A stretch of DNA of 64,000 bases from Massilia rhizosphaerae (GCF_016093545.1 NZ_JADKYX010000030.1:1-64000); one strand, 5' to 3'; numbered from the stretch's first letter, positions 43,366-54,191 are shown. Program-made: numbers and translations. The notes: generated by a model from the sequence alone, not told the origin.

Positions 43366-43773
43366 TCAGTGCGCCCTGTTGCGCATCCAGTCGGCGGTCT
43401 GATAAAAGGATTGCATCAGCGCGAGGCGCAGGTCGTAGTCGTAGCCGAGATCTTCCAGCGCCATCGCCATGCAGCGCAGCCACTGGTCGCGTTCCGAGGT
43501 GCCGATCGCGAACGGCAGGTGGCGCGCGCGCAGCATCGGGTGGCCGTAGCGCTCGATGAAGAGGTTCGGCCCGCCCATCCAGCCGGACAGGAACATGAAC
43601 AACTTGTCGCGCGAACTGTCGTTGGGAACGGGGTGCATCGCGTGGATGCCGGCGAAATCCGGCTCCAGTTGCATCAGGTCGTAGAAACGGTCGACCAGTT
43701 CGCGCAGGCGGGTTTCGCCGCCGATGATCTCGTACAGGGTGCGGGAATCTTGGGGTGCGGTGGATTCAGACAT
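43366..43773 (-). CDS. Group II truncated haemoglobin
   Basis: The 135-residue globin has the 2-on-2 trHbO pattern: FYDLMQLEPDFAGIHAMHP, FMFLSGWMGGPNLFIERYGHPMLRARHLPF with the proximal His region, and RDQWLRCM with the conserved Trp G8. Such proteins bind O2 or NO and are linked to redox stress. It is five bases upstream of rmuC and 38 bp after the permease gene on the same strand. Confidence 0.9.
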   Translation of the reverse strand: MSESTAPQDSRTLYEIIGGETRLRELVDRFYDLMQLEPDFAGIHAMHPVPNDSSRDKLFMFLSGWMGGPNLFIERYGHPMLRARHLPFAIGTSERDQWLRCMAMALEDLGYDYDLRLALMQSFYQTADWMRNRAH

Positions 43774-43811
43774 CTACCCATGATAGCGCAGCGGGCCGAG
43801 ATCGTGGGATT

Positions 43812-46343
43812 TCAGGCCTCCCGCAAGGTCTGCAACGGCGGCTGGCGCAACACATTGCGCAAGCCGAGCCAGCCCCCGACCAGCGCGCACACGGCCCCCG
43901 CGATCAGTCCGACGATCCACACCTGCGGATCGAACCGCCATGGGAACTTGAACTGGTATTCGGCCAGCGCCCAGCCCAGCGCCGCCGCGCCCGATGCAGC
44001 CAGCAGGCCGGACAAGCCGCCGACCAGCACGAACTCGATGCGCTGCGCCTGCGCCAGCTGGCCGCGCGTGGCGCCCAGCGCGCGCAGCAGGCCGGCCTCG
44101 CGCGTGCGCTCGGCCTGCGATCCCATCAGCGCCGCGTACAGCACGAGCACGCCCGACGCGAGCGTGAACAGGAACAGGAATTCCACGGCGACGACGACCT
44201 GGTCGAGCACCTCCTGCACCTGGCGGATGATGCCGCTGACGTCGATCACGGTGAGGTTCGGCCACGTGCGCGTCAGGGTGTTCGCGAGGCCGATGCCGCG
44301 CGCCGGCAGGTGGAACGCGGTCATGTACGTCGTCGGCGCGTCGCGCATCGCGGCCGGGTTGATGATGACGAAGAAGTTGGCGCGCATCGAGCCCCATTCC
44401 AGCTTGCGCAAGCTGGTGATCTTCGCCTCGACGATCTGGCCGCCCATGTCGAAGCGCAGCGTGTCGCCGAGCTTCAGGCGCAGCGTGCGCGCGATGCCCT
44501 GCTCGACGGACGCTTCCGCCACGCCCGGCGCGTCGCGATACCAGCGGCCTTGCACGATCTCGTTCGTCGCCGGCAGTTCGCTCGTCGACGACAGGTTGAA
44601 TTCGCGCTCCGCGAGGGCCTTCGCGCGCTCGTCCGTGTAGGTGGAGGCCGTGACCGCGTTGCCGTTCACGGCGACGAGGCGGCCGCGGATCATCGGGTAC
44701 AGGGTGACGTCGCCCACGCCGGCCGCGCGGATGGTGCGCGCGACGCCGTCGCGCTGGTCGGGCTGGATGTTGATGATGAAGCGGTTCGGCGCGTCCGGCG
44801 GCGTGGCCAGGCGCCATGCCGACATCAGGTCGCCGCGCACGACGGTCAGCACGAGCAGCGCCATCAGGCCGAGCGACAGCGACACGATCTGCACGACCGT
44901 CGCGCCGGGACGCCGCTGCAGCGACGTGATGGCGAAGCGCCAGGCCTGGTGGCGGAACGCGCCGCGCAGGCGGCGCAGCGCGAACAGCGCGAGCCAGCCG
45001 ACGAGCGCGAACAGGCCGAATGCGCCCGCGAAGCCGCCGGCCGTGAGCAGCGCGAGCCGCAAGTCGCCGGCCTGCCACAGCAGCAGGCCGGTGAAGACGG
45101 CCGCGCCGAGGCCGTACGTGGCCAGCGCCAGCGGCTTCGGCGCCGCCTGCTCGCGCCGGATCACGCGGTTGTGCGGCACGTTGCGCAACTGGAGCACGGG
45201 CGGCAGCGCGAAGCCCACGAGCAGCAGCATGCCGGTGGCGATGCCCTGCAGCGCGGGCAGCGCCGACACCGGCGGCAGCTCGGCGGGAATCAGGTTCTTG
45301 ACCATCTCGAGCAGGACGAAGTGGGCGCCGAAGCCGACGAGTACCCCGAGCACGCTGCCCGCGAGACCGACGATGGCGAACTCGATGAGGAACAGCGCCC
45401 CGACTTCGTTCTGCGTCATGCCGAGGCAACGCAGCATGGCGCAGGCGTCCAGGTGGCGCTGCATGAAGCGGCGCGCGGCCATCGCGACGGCCACCGCAGC
45501 CAGCAGCGCCGACAGGAGACTCACCAGCGACAGGAAGCGCTCCGCGCGGTCGATCGTCGAGCGCATCTCGGGCCGGCCGTTTTCCAGCGTCTCGATGCGC
45601 ACGCCGCGCACGTTGCCGGCCTTGATGCGCGCGCGCAGCCAGCGCTCGTAATCCGCGACCGCGGCCTGGTCGTTGGGCGCGCGCGCCGCCACCTGCATGC
45701 GGTAGGTGACCCGCGCGTAGTCGTCGACGAGCCCCGTGGCCTTCAGGTCGGCGAGCGACAGCATCACGCGCGGCGCGAAGTTGGCGAACGAGGCGCCGCG
45801 GTCCGGCTCCGACGCGATCAGGCGCGCGATCCGGAAGCTCTTGTCGCCCAGCTGGATCGTCGAGCCGACCTTCGCCCGGAGCGGCGGCAGCAGGTTGACG
45901 TCGACCCACACCGTGCCGGCGGCCGGCGTGTCGTGGGTGACGTCGCCGAGGGCTTCGCTTGCATCGATAGTGCTCGTCGTCACGCGCATGGCACCGCGCA
46001 GCGGATAGGTCGCCGACACGGCTTTCACGGAAGCGAGCAGCGCCTGCGACGCGTCGCCCCGGCCCGCCTGCGCCATGCTGGGAAACGTCACCGTGTCGGC
46101 CAGCTGCAGGCCGCGCCGGGTCGCCTCGGCGCGCCAGTCCAGGGGGAGCGGCTGGTCGGCGTTCACGAGCAGGTCGGCGCCGAGCAGCTGGCGGGCGTCG
46201 CGGTTCAGGCCAGCGCGCATGCGGTCGACGAAGAAGCCGACGGCCGCCAGGGCCGACACCGCGACCACCAGCGCCACCAGCAGGAAACGCAGTTCGCCCG
46301 TGCGCCAGTCGCGCGCCGTCATGCGCAGGGATTGGATCAGCAT
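43812..46343 (-). CDS. FtsX-like ABC transporter permease (YbbP type)
   Basis: I start at MLIQSLRMTARDWRTGELRF (46343), preceded by GCAGG; a Met 15 codons upstream lies inside the deaminase end. The 843-residue protein has an N-terminal membrane helix, a periplasmic MacB-PCD-type domain, a first FtsX core (about 240-400), further helices, a second periplasmic domain and a C-terminal FtsX core (about 700-835). This is the two-core YbbP layout. YbbP works with the ATPase YbbA, normally encoded alongside; no ATPase gene is here. Substrate unknown. Confidence 0.85.
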   Translation of the reverse strand: MLIQSLRMTARDWRTGELRFLLVALVVAVSALAAVGFFVDRMRAGLNRDARQLLGADLLVNADQPLPLDWRAEATRRGLQLADTVTFPSMAQAGRGDASQALLASVKAVSATYPLRGAMRVTTSTIDASEALGDVTHDTPAAGTVWVDVNLLPPLRAKVGSTIQLGDKSFRIARLIASEPDRGASFANFAPRVMLSLADLKATGLVDDYARVTYRMQVAARAPNDQAAVADYERWLRARIKAGNVRGVRIETLENGRPEMRSTIDRAERFLSLVSLLSALLAAVAVAMAARRFMQRHLDACAMLRCLGMTQNEVGALFLIEFAIVGLAGSVLGVLVGFGAHFVLLEMVKNLIPAELPPVSALPALQGIATGMLLLVGFALPPVLQLRNVPHNRVIRREQAAPKPLALATYGLGAAVFTGLLLWQAGDLRLALLTAGGFAGAFGLFALVGWLALFALRRLRGAFRHQAWRFAITSLQRRPGATVVQIVSLSLGLMALLVLTVVRGDLMSAWRLATPPDAPNRFIINIQPDQRDGVARTIRAAGVGDVTLYPMIRGRLVAVNGNAVTASTYTDERAKALAEREFNLSSTSELPATNEIVQGRWYRDAPGVAEASVEQGIARTLRLKLGDTLRFDMGGQIVEAKITSLRKLEWGSMRANFFVIINPAAMRDAPTTYMTAFHLPARGIGLANTLTRTWPNLTVIDVSGIIRQVQEVLDQVVVAVEFLFLFTLASGVLVLYAALMGSQAERTREAGLLRALGATRGQLAQAQRIEFVLVGGLSGLLAASGAAALGWALAEYQFKFPWRFDPQVWIVGLIAGAVCALVGGWLGLRNVLRQPPLQTLREA

Positions 46344-46347
46344 TCGA

Positions 46348-47418
<1,071 letters not shown>

Positions 47419-47670
47419 TCATTTCACGGGAGAATTCAGGCTATATCGCTGCGCCATACGCGTGCGCCGCTGCTTAGCAAGATAGTGCACTATTTACTTA
47501 CCAATTAATAAACACGATTGTGGCTACCGGGATCAGAAGTCCTGTTTGGAAATCATGTCGATATTACCAAAAATGGTGTAAAGGCTTGTTCCGCATTCCT
47601 ATTTAAAAATATTATTTTCTCATTTGTTTCAAGAACTTACGAACACAACGCACAGGTGCGCGACACTGTT

Positions 47671-47699
47671 TTGACTTCGAGAACTAATAGGCAGATAAT
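47671..47699 (+). promoter_or_regulatory. Sigma-70-type promoter for the prkA operon leader
   Basis: TTGACT (47671-47676), a 17-base spacer and GATAAT (47694-47699) match the sigma-70 consensus well. Transcription from about 47,706 would give a 390-base leader before prkA that includes the hairpins and RNA element described below. AT-rich DNA precedes it. Confidence 0.65.
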
Positions 47700-47751
47700 A
47701 AATTTCATAAGCGTAAGAAGACGCTCTCAGCGGGCGCTAACAATCCGGCGA

Positions 47752-47802
47752 GGGACCTCGCCACCAGCGCGGATCCACGACCAGCGGGCTCCACGAGGTC
47801 CC
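47752..47802 (+). other. Inverted repeat in the prkA leader
   Basis: GGGACCTCG (47752-47760) and CGAGGTCCC (47794-47802) are perfectly complementary around a 33-base loop. GTCAGA/TCTGAC with a three-base loop follows near 47,847-47,861. Both point to a structured leader. Confidence 0.5.
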
Positions 47803-47905
47803 GGTGAAACCGGATGAAAACAAGAACATCGCCCTTCGTTTTGTGTCAGATCTTCTGACCTCCAGACTCGGGCGGCGACCCCAACAAGAACAACTGGGGA
47901 CCTTG

Positions 47906-48005
47906 AAAAACCGTCGCGAGCGGCAGCAGTTTTGTTCGAGAAGCGCAGCTGTACTTGGGTACAGCGAGCATCGCAGGACAAAAATGCAACGCGCAGCAGG
48001 TTTTT
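47906..48005 (+). ncRNA. Structured RNA element in the prkA leader, related to 32,384-32,485
   Basis: AAAAACC (47906-47912) pairs with GGTTTTT (47999-48005), TTTTGT (47930-47935) with ACAAAA (47978-47983), and GCTGTAC (47948-47954) with GTACAGC (47959-47965) around a TTGG loop. The blocks AGCGGCAGCAG, AGCGCAGC, GCATCGCA and GCGCAGC match the rne-leader element in sequence and order, while all three helices differ in bases but are kept. It ends 90 bases before the prkA ATG. Cis regulator or separately acting small RNA; family unknown to me. Confidence 0.62.
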
Positions 48006-48034
48006 CGATGTGCCCACTGCCGGAACGGGGCTTG

Positions 48035-48057
48035 GGCGGCCATCTCTGTAGGCCGCC
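48035..48057 (+). other. Hairpin just upstream of prkA
   Basis: GGCGGCC, a nine-base loop and GGCCGCC, ending 38 bases before the prkA ATG. With no T-run it is not a clear terminator; it could affect translation or mark the 3' end of a leader-derived RNA. Confidence 0.45.
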
Positions 48058-48095
48058 GAACAGTGATCAGTGTTAGCACATTAGAGGACATTCAC

Positions 48096-50018
48096 ATGAC
48101 CATTTTTGACAACTACGCAGCCCGCTACGAGCGTACCCGGGAAGAGGAATACTCCCTGTCTGAGTACCTTCAGCTTTGCAAAAAAGATCCCCTGACTTAC
48201 GCCAGCGCTCCCGAGCGCATGCTGGCCGCAATCGGCGAGCCCACCCTGGTCGACACCCGCCTCGACCCGCGCCTGTCGCGCATCTTCGCCAACAAGGTCA
48301 TCAAGGTCTATCCCGCTTTCCGCGAGTTCTACGGCATGGAGGAAGTGATCGAACAGGTCGTTTCCTATTTCCGTCACGCGGCCCAGGGCCTGGAGGAGCG
48401 CAAGCAGATTCTTTACCTGCTGGGACCGGTCGGCGGCGGCAAGTCGTCCATCGCGGAAAAACTGAAGCACCTGATGGAACAGGTGCCGTTCTATGCGCTG
48501 AAAGGCTCGCCGGTGAACGAATCGCCGCTCGGCCTGTTCAACGAGGAAGAGGACGGCGCCATTCTCGAAGAAGACTACGGCATCCCACGCCGCTTCCTGC
48601 GCGCGATCCCGAGCCCGTGGGCCGTCAAGCGCCTGCACGAATACGGCGGCGACATCAACAAGTTCCGCGTCGTCAAACGCTATCCGTCGATCCTCAAGCA
48701 GATCGCCATCTCGAAGACGGAACCGGGCGACGAAAACAACCAGGACATTTCCTCGCTGGTCGGCAAGGTCGACATCCGCAAGCTGGAAGACTATGCGCAG
48801 GACGATCCGGACGCCTACAGCTATTCCGGCGGCCTGTGCCTGGCGAACCAGGGCCTGATGGAATTCGTCGAGATGTTCAAGGCGCCGATCAAGGTCCTGC
48901 ACCCGCTGCTGACGGCCACGCAGGAAGGCAATTACAAGGGCACCGAGGGCTTCGGCGCGATCCCGTTCGAAGGCATCATCCTGGCGCACTCGAACGAATC
49001 CGAGTGGAAGACCTTCCGCAACAACCGCAACAACGAGGCGTTCCTCGACCGGATCTACATCGTCAAGGTGCCCTACTGCCTGCGCGTGTCGGACGAGATC
49101 AAGATCTACGACAAGTTGCTGCGTAACTCCTCGCTGGATAAAGCACCGTGCGCGCCGGGTACGCTGCGCATGATGGCCCAGTTCGCCATCCTGTCGCGCC
49201 TGAAGGATCCGGAAAACTCGAGCGTCTATTCGAAGATGCTGGTGTACGACGGCGAGAACCTCAAGGACACCGATCCGAAGGCCAAGTCGCTGCACGAATA
49301 CGTCGACTATGCGGGCGTGGACGAAGGCATGAACGGTCTGTCGACCCGCTTCGCCTTCAAGATCCTGTCCAAGGTCTTCAACTTCGACAACACCGAAGTG
49401 GCGGCGAACCCCGTGCACCTGCTGTACGTGCTGGAACAGCAGATCGAGCGCGAGCAATTCCCGGGCGAGACCGAACAGCGCTACATGTCGTACATCAAGG
49501 AGCACTTGGCGAACCGCTACGTCGACTTCATCGGCAAGGAGATCCAGACGGCCTACCTGGAAAGCTATTCCGAGTACGGCCAGAACATCTTCGACCGCTA
49601 CGTCACGTTCGCCGACTTCTGGATCCAGGACCAGGAGTTCCGCGATCCGGACACGGGCGAAAGCTTCGACCGCGAGACGCTGAACGCCGAGCTCGAGAAG
49701 ATCGAGAAGCCGGCCGGCATCTCGAACCCGAAGGATTTCCGCAACGAAATCGTCAACTTCGCGCTGCGCGCACGGGCGACGAACGGCGGCAAGAATCCGG
49801 CGTGGACCAGCTACGAGAAGTTCCGCACGGTGATCGAGAAGAAGATGTTCTCGAATACCGAGGAGCTGCTGCCGGTGATTTCGTTCAACGCGAAGGCCAG
49901 TGCGGAAGATGCGACCAAGCACGCCGACTTCGTTGCACGTATGGTCGAAAAAGGCTATACGCCCAAGCAGGTGCGCCTGCTGTGCGAGTGGTACTTGCGC
50001 GTCAGGAAATCCTCGTAA
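48096..50018 (+). CDS. prkA: PrkA family serine protein kinase (YeaG)
   Basis: PrkA/YeaG is a AAA-fold kinase that, with YeaH and SpoVR/YcgB, acts in stress and starvation responses. The 640-residue protein starts MTIFDNYAARYERTREEEYSL after AGAGGA; the Walker A YLLGPVGGGKSSIAEKLK lies near residue 107, a Walker B-like EGIILAHSNESEW near 290, and the PrkA C-terminal domain spans about 400-640. It is the first gene of a conserved three-gene operon. Confidence 0.96.
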   Translation: MTIFDNYAARYERTREEEYSLSEYLQLCKKDPLTYASAPERMLAAIGEPTLVDTRLDPRLSRIFANKVIKVYPAFREFYGMEEVIEQVVSYFRHAAQGLEERKQILYLLGPVGGGKSSIAEKLKHLMEQVPFYALKGSPVNESPLGLFNEEEDGAILEEDYGIPRRFLRAIPSPWAVKRLHEYGGDINKFRVVKRYPSILKQIAISKTEPGDENNQDISSLVGKVDIRKLEDYAQDDPDAYSYSGGLCLANQGLMEFVEMFKAPIKVLHPLLTATQEGNYKGTEGFGAIPFEGIILAHSNESEWKTFRNNRNNEAFLDRIYIVKVPYCLRVSDEIKIYDKLLRNSSLDKAPCAPGTLRMMAQFAILSRLKDPENSSVYSKMLVYDGENLKDTDPKAKSLHEYVDYAGVDEGMNGLSTRFAFKILSKVFNFDNTEVAANPVHLLYVLEQQIEREQFPGETEQRYMSYIKEHLANRYVDFIGKEIQTAYLESYSEYGQNIFDRYVTFADFWIQDQEFRDPDTGESFDRETLNAELEKIEKPAGISNPKDFRNEIVNFALRARATNGGKNPAWTSYEKFRTVIEKKMFSNTEELLPVISFNAKASAEDATKHADFVARMVEKGYTPKQVRLLCEWYLRVRKSS

Positions 50019-50151
50019 AGGCCATCGCAAAACAAGGAGCGTGGGCGGGCGCCGGAATCCACGACGCCAACCACGCGACGGCGCGGCGCGTTAATATGTA
50101 GGGGACCGGGAAGGAATCCGGCCCGCCGCGAATTTCAGCAGGAGGCCTGTT

Positions 50152-51423
50152 TTGACTTACCTCATCGACCGACGCTTGCAGGGCAAGAACAAGTCTGCGG
50201 TCAACCGCGAACGATTCTTGCGTCGCTATAAGGCGCAAATCAAGGATGCGGTGGGCCGGGCGATCAAGGGTCGCTCGATCACCGACGTCGAAAATGGCGA
50301 GAAAGTCTCGATTCCCGTCAAGGACGTGAGCGAGCCGCATTTCGGGCACGCCCATGGCGGTGTCTGGGAAACCGTCAACCCCGGCAATACGGAATACCAG
50401 AAAGGCGACACGATCAACCGCCCCCGCGGCGGTGGCGGCGGCGCCGGACGCGGCCGGGCCGGCAACAGCGAGCAGACGACCGAAGACGATTTCATCTTCG
50501 AGCTGTCGCGCGAAGAATTCATGAATTACTTCTTCGAAGACCTCGAGTTGCCGAACATGGTCAAGACGCAGCTGACCCAGGTCGTCGAATACAAGAACCA
50601 GCGCGCCGGCTACAACATCTCCGGCACGCCGTCGAACATCCACGTGCTGCGCTCCCTGCGCGGCGCGCTCGGCCGGCGCATCGCGGTGGGCGGCACCTCC
50701 CGCAAGCAGCTGACGGCCCTCGAGCACCAGTTGCGCGATCTGCAGGAACAGGGGGCGGAGGACGACGACCCGATGGTGATCGAACTCAAGCACAAGATCC
50801 ACCATCTGCACACGCGGCTGCTGGCGATACCGTTCATCGATCCCATCGACCTGCGGTACAGCAACCGGATCAAGATCCCGAAACCGTCCACGGCGGCCGT
50901 CATGTTCTGCATCATGGACGTGTCCGGATCGATGGACGAGAGCCGCAAGGACACCGCCAAGCGCTTCTTCATCCTCCTGTACCTGTTCCTCAAGCGGGTC
51001 TACGAACACATCGACGTCGTCTTCATCCGCCACCACACGGCGGCGGCCGAGGTCGACGAAAACGAGTTCTTCCACTCGCGCGAGTCGGGCGGCACCGTCG
51101 TGTCGTCGGCGCTGCACCTGCTGAACAAGGTCATCAGCGAGCGCTACAGCAACGGCGACTGGAACAGCTACGTGGCGCAGGCCTCGGACGGCGACAACTG
51201 GGACAACGATTCCGTGCTGTGCAGGCAGATCCTGACCAGCGCCATCATGCCCAAGGTCCAGTACTACACGTATGTCGAGATCACCGACGGACCGCCCCAG
51301 AACCTGTGGGAGCAGTATGCCGAGGTCGCGGCCACGCACCAGAACTTCGCCATGCAGAAGATCGTGACGCCGGCCGACATCTATCCGGTGTTCCGTGAAT
51401 TGTTCAAGAAGCAGCCCAAGTAG
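50152..51423 (+). CDS. yeaH: YeaH/YhbH family protein (DUF444)
   Basis: The 423-residue protein has a Gly/Arg-rich region (RGGGGGAGRGRAG near residue 85-100) and a von Willebrand A-like C-terminal domain with MFCIMDVSGSMDESRKDTAKRF (the MIDAS DxSxS). It starts with TTG at 50152, supported by GGAGG 9 bases upstream. In other bacteria it is co-transcribed with yeaG and needed for the same stress phenotype; the molecular role is open. The 133 bp after prkA contain no clear terminator. Confidence 0.94.
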   Translation: MTYLIDRRLQGKNKSAVNRERFLRRYKAQIKDAVGRAIKGRSITDVENGEKVSIPVKDVSEPHFGHAHGGVWETVNPGNTEYQKGDTINRPRGGGGGAGRGRAGNSEQTTEDDFIFELSREEFMNYFFEDLELPNMVKTQLTQVVEYKNQRAGYNISGTPSNIHVLRSLRGALGRRIAVGGTSRKQLTALEHQLRDLQEQGAEDDDPMVIELKHKIHHLHTRLLAIPFIDPIDLRYSNRIKIPKPSTAAVMFCIMDVSGSMDESRKDTAKRFFILLYLFLKRVYEHIDVVFIRHHTAAAEVDENEFFHSRESGGTVVSSALHLLNKVISERYSNGDWNSYVAQASDGDNWDNDSVLCRQILTSAIMPKVQYYTYVEITDGPPQNLWEQYAEVAATHQNFAMQKIVTPADIYPVFRELFKKQPK

Positions 51424-51434
51424 CGAGGCCCGCT

Positions 51435-52961
51435 ATGCCAAGAGACCCCAACAACCCGCGCGCCCTGCCCGAGCAATCGGAATGGACCTTCGACCTGATC
51501 GAGCAGGCGCACGAGGAAATTCGCAGGGTGGCCAGGAAATTCGGCCTGGACACCTACCCCAACCAACTCGAGATCATCTCGGCCGAGCAGATGATGGACG
51601 CATACACGTCCGTCGGCATGCCCGTGTCGTACAATCACTGGTCGTTCGGCAAGCATTTCCTGACGACGGAAAAAAGCTACAAGCGGGGCCAGATGGGCCT
51701 CGCCTATGAAATCGTCATCAACTCGAATCCCTGCATCGCCTATCTGATGGAGGAAAACAGCTTGACGATGCAGGCCCTCGTGATCGCGCACGCGGCCTAC
51801 GGTCACAATTCTTTCTTCAAAGGCAACTATCTGTTCCGGACCTGGACCGATGCCGACGCCATCGTCGACTATATGGTCTTTGCGAAGAACTATATTGCCG
51901 AGTGCGAACAACGGCACGGCATCGACGCCGTCGAAGAGCTGCTCGATTCCTGTCACGCGATCCAGAACTACGGCGTGGACCGCTACAAGCGGCCGGCCAA
52001 GCTGTCGGTCGCGCAGGAAGCCGCGCGCCAGAAGGAGCGCGAGGAATACATGCAGTCGCAGGTCAACGAACTGTGGCGCACCCTGCCGCGGCGCGAAGAA
52101 CAGGTGAAGGACCAGGCGCCGCCCCGCTTCCCGCTCGAGCCCGAGGAAAACCTGCTCTACTTTATCGAGAAGTATGCGCCGCTGCTGGAACCGTGGCAGC
52201 GTGAACTCGTACGCATCACGCGCAAGATCTCGCAGTATTTCTATCCGCAGCGCCAGACCCAGGTCATGAACGAGGGTTGGGCGACCTTCTGGCACTACAC
52301 GATCCTGCACGAACTCTATAAAGAAGGCATCGTCGGCGATGGCTTCATGCTGGAATTCCTGCAGAGCCACACGAACGTCGTCTACCAGCCGCCGGCCACG
52401 AGCCCCTATTACAACGGTATCAATCCGTACGCGCTGGGGTTCGCGATGATGACGGACATCAAGCGCATCTGCGAAGACCCGACGGACGAGGACCGGGCCT
52501 GGTTCCCCGACATCGCCGGCAGCGACTGGCTCAAGACGCTTGATTTCGCCATGCGGAACTTCAAGGACGAGAGCTTCATCGCCCAGTACCTGTCGCCCAA
52601 GCTGATCCGCGACTTCCATTTTTTCGCCGTGCTGGACGACGACCGCAGCGACAAGCTGACGATTTCGGCCATCCATGACGAAGCCGGATACCGCTATGTA
52701 CGCCAGCAGCTGGCCGATCAGTACAATATCGGCAACCGCGAGCCGAACATTCAGGTCTGGCAAGTCAATACGCGAGACGACCGCGCGCTGACGCTACGTC
52801 ACACCCAGTTCCAGCGCCGCCCGCTGAACCAGCAGGCGCACGAGGTGCTCAAGCACGTCGCACGCCTGTGGGGCTTCGATGTGCGCCTCGAGACCGTTGA
52901 CCCATCCGGGCGTGTCGTCAGCAGCCTGGAGTGCCGCCGCGAGAAGCGCGCACGTTACTGA
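51435..52961 (+). CDS. ycgB: SpoVR family protein (YcgB)
   Basis: The 508-residue protein matches the SpoVR/YcgB family: SYNHWSFGKHF near residue 65, YEIVINSNPCIAYLMEEN, HAAYGHNSFFKGNYLF, and MNEGWATFWHYTILHELY with conserved His and Glu residues near 285. Its function is unknown, but the gene travels with yeaG and yeaH across proteobacteria. It starts 11 bases after yeaH and ends at a strong terminator. Confidence 0.95.
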   Translation: MPRDPNNPRALPEQSEWTFDLIEQAHEEIRRVARKFGLDTYPNQLEIISAEQMMDAYTSVGMPVSYNHWSFGKHFLTTEKSYKRGQMGLAYEIVINSNPCIAYLMEENSLTMQALVIAHAAYGHNSFFKGNYLFRTWTDADAIVDYMVFAKNYIAECEQRHGIDAVEELLDSCHAIQNYGVDRYKRPAKLSVAQEAARQKEREEYMQSQVNELWRTLPRREEQVKDQAPPRFPLEPEENLLYFIEKYAPLLEPWQRELVRITRKISQYFYPQRQTQVMNEGWATFWHYTILHELYKEGIVGDGFMLEFLQSHTNVVYQPPATSPYYNGINPYALGFAMMTDIKRICEDPTDEDRAWFPDIAGSDWLKTLDFAMRNFKDESFIAQYLSPKLIRDFHFFAVLDDDRSDKLTISAIHDEAGYRYVRQQLADQYNIGNREPNIQVWQVNTRDDRALTLRHTQFQRRPLNQQAHEVLKHVARLWGFDVRLETVDPSGRVVSSLECRREKRARY

Positions 52962-52968
52962 TCTCCCT

Positions 52969-52997
52969 GCCCGCGCTACCAGTCGCGGGCATTTTTT
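52969..52997 (+). terminator. Terminator of the prkA-yeaH-ycgB operon
   Basis: GCCCGCG (52969-52975) and CGCGGGC (52984-52990) followed by ATTTTTTT, seven bases past the ycgB stop: a typical intrinsic terminator. Confidence 0.92.
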
Positions 52998-53531
52998 TCT
53001 TCCATCCTGTTGACACCCTCTTCACCTTGTGATGTAGTTCAACTAACTCCAGACGCGGTTAGTGAGCCATATCAATCCCCTGTATTCACACAAGATCTTG
53101 TTATGGCCGCCCCTCTGATCTAGGGGGAAAACCGTTTCAACAGTACGCCCTCCTGCACGGAATTTAGCTATAGTTGGCAGAAACGCCATGTACGTTTCTT
53201 ATGATATTTGCTGAACAGCAAAATTGGCATGGAAAATTCGGCAATCAAGGGGCGTTTGGCTTATCTTCCACACATCACGAAAGGGGTCCGCTCGACATTG
53301 CAAAACAACTAACTTCCACCTCCATCGGCCCGCCTGCGCCGGTTCTTTATTGATCACGTTCGTTGCCTGTTTTTACAGGCAAATAGCCTCTCTTTGAGAG
53401 TGCAAAAATGTATGTGCAAAAAAGAATTCGTAGGTATAATTCGCCGATGTCCCGGATGCGGCTCTTAGCTTTTTGTCGTGTTTTGTGGGTTTAGTAGCAA
53501 CAAAAAAAAGGTTGGTATTGGAGAAAGCAGG
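52998..53531 (+). promoter_or_regulatory. tonB upstream region
   Basis: This 534-bp gap is AT-richer than its surroundings and holds no gene I trust. TATAAT at 53435-53440 is the best -10, about 90 bases before the tonB ATG, with only a weak -35. TTGCCTGT/ACAGGCAA (53363-53382) forms a hairpin, and ACTAAC/GTTAGT is a spaced repeat near 53,043-53,065. I see no convincing Fur box. Confidence 0.45.
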
Positions 53532-54191
53532 ATGAATTTTTCGCATGAGAAGAACCCCGGGAAGAATTTGACTGGTATCACCATTGTCATCGTCTTGCAC
53601 CTGATCGTTGCTTACGGGATCGTCACTGGTCTTGGTAAAAAGATGATCAGCAAGGTAAGCGAGGCAGTGGAAACCAAGATCATTGAAGACGTAAAACCGC
53701 CGCCACCTCCGGAGACGCCGCCCCCGCCGCCGCCGCCGGAAATGAAGGCGCCGCCTCCGCCGTTCATCCCGCCGGTGGAAGTGCAAGTGCAAACTCCGCC
53801 GCCGCAGCAAAATGTGATCGCTAACACGACGCAGGCGAAACCGGCGACGACGGAAATCATCAAGGCTCCGCCGGCACCGCCGACGCCGGCACCGGCCAAG
53901 CCGGCCGGCCCGGCCCGGACCCCGGCAGTTGCAGACTTCAATACGTGCTCGAAGCCGGAATATCCGAAATCGTCGCTGCGTAACGAAGAAACAGGTGTGT
54001 CGACGATCTCGTTCCTGATTGGAACGGACGGCGGCGTGAAGGCGGCCAAGGTCACGAAGACCAGCGGCTTCCGCGACCTGGATAAGGCTGCTCAGGTGGC
54101 ACTGGGCAAGTGCCGGTTCAAGCCGGCAACCGAGAACGGCCAGCCCATCGAGTCCTGGCAGCCGGTACAGTACGTCTGGACGCTGGAATAA
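53532..54191 (+). CDS. tonB: TonB family energy transducer
   Basis: TonB couples the inner-membrane proton motive force to outer-membrane TonB-dependent receptors. The 219-residue protein has a short cytoplasmic start, one membrane anchor (about 13-35), a periplasmic Pro-rich rod with Pro/Glu runs (about 55-130) and a C-terminal domain with KPEYPKSSLRNEETGVSTIS, GGVKAAKVTKTSGFRDLDKAA and the final KPATENGQPIESW. GCAGG lies directly before the ATG. It heads a gene group with exbB and two exbD copies. Confidence 0.94.
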   Translation: MNFSHEKNPGKNLTGITIVIVLHLIVAYGIVTGLGKKMISKVSEAVETKIIEDVKPPPPPETPPPPPPPEMKAPPPPFIPPVEVQVQTPPPQQNVIANTTQAKPATTEIIKAPPAPPTPAPAKPAGPARTPAVADFNTCSKPEYPKSSLRNEETGVSTISFLIGTDGGVKAAKVTKTSGFRDLDKAAQVALGKCRFKPATENGQPIESWQPVQYVWTLE

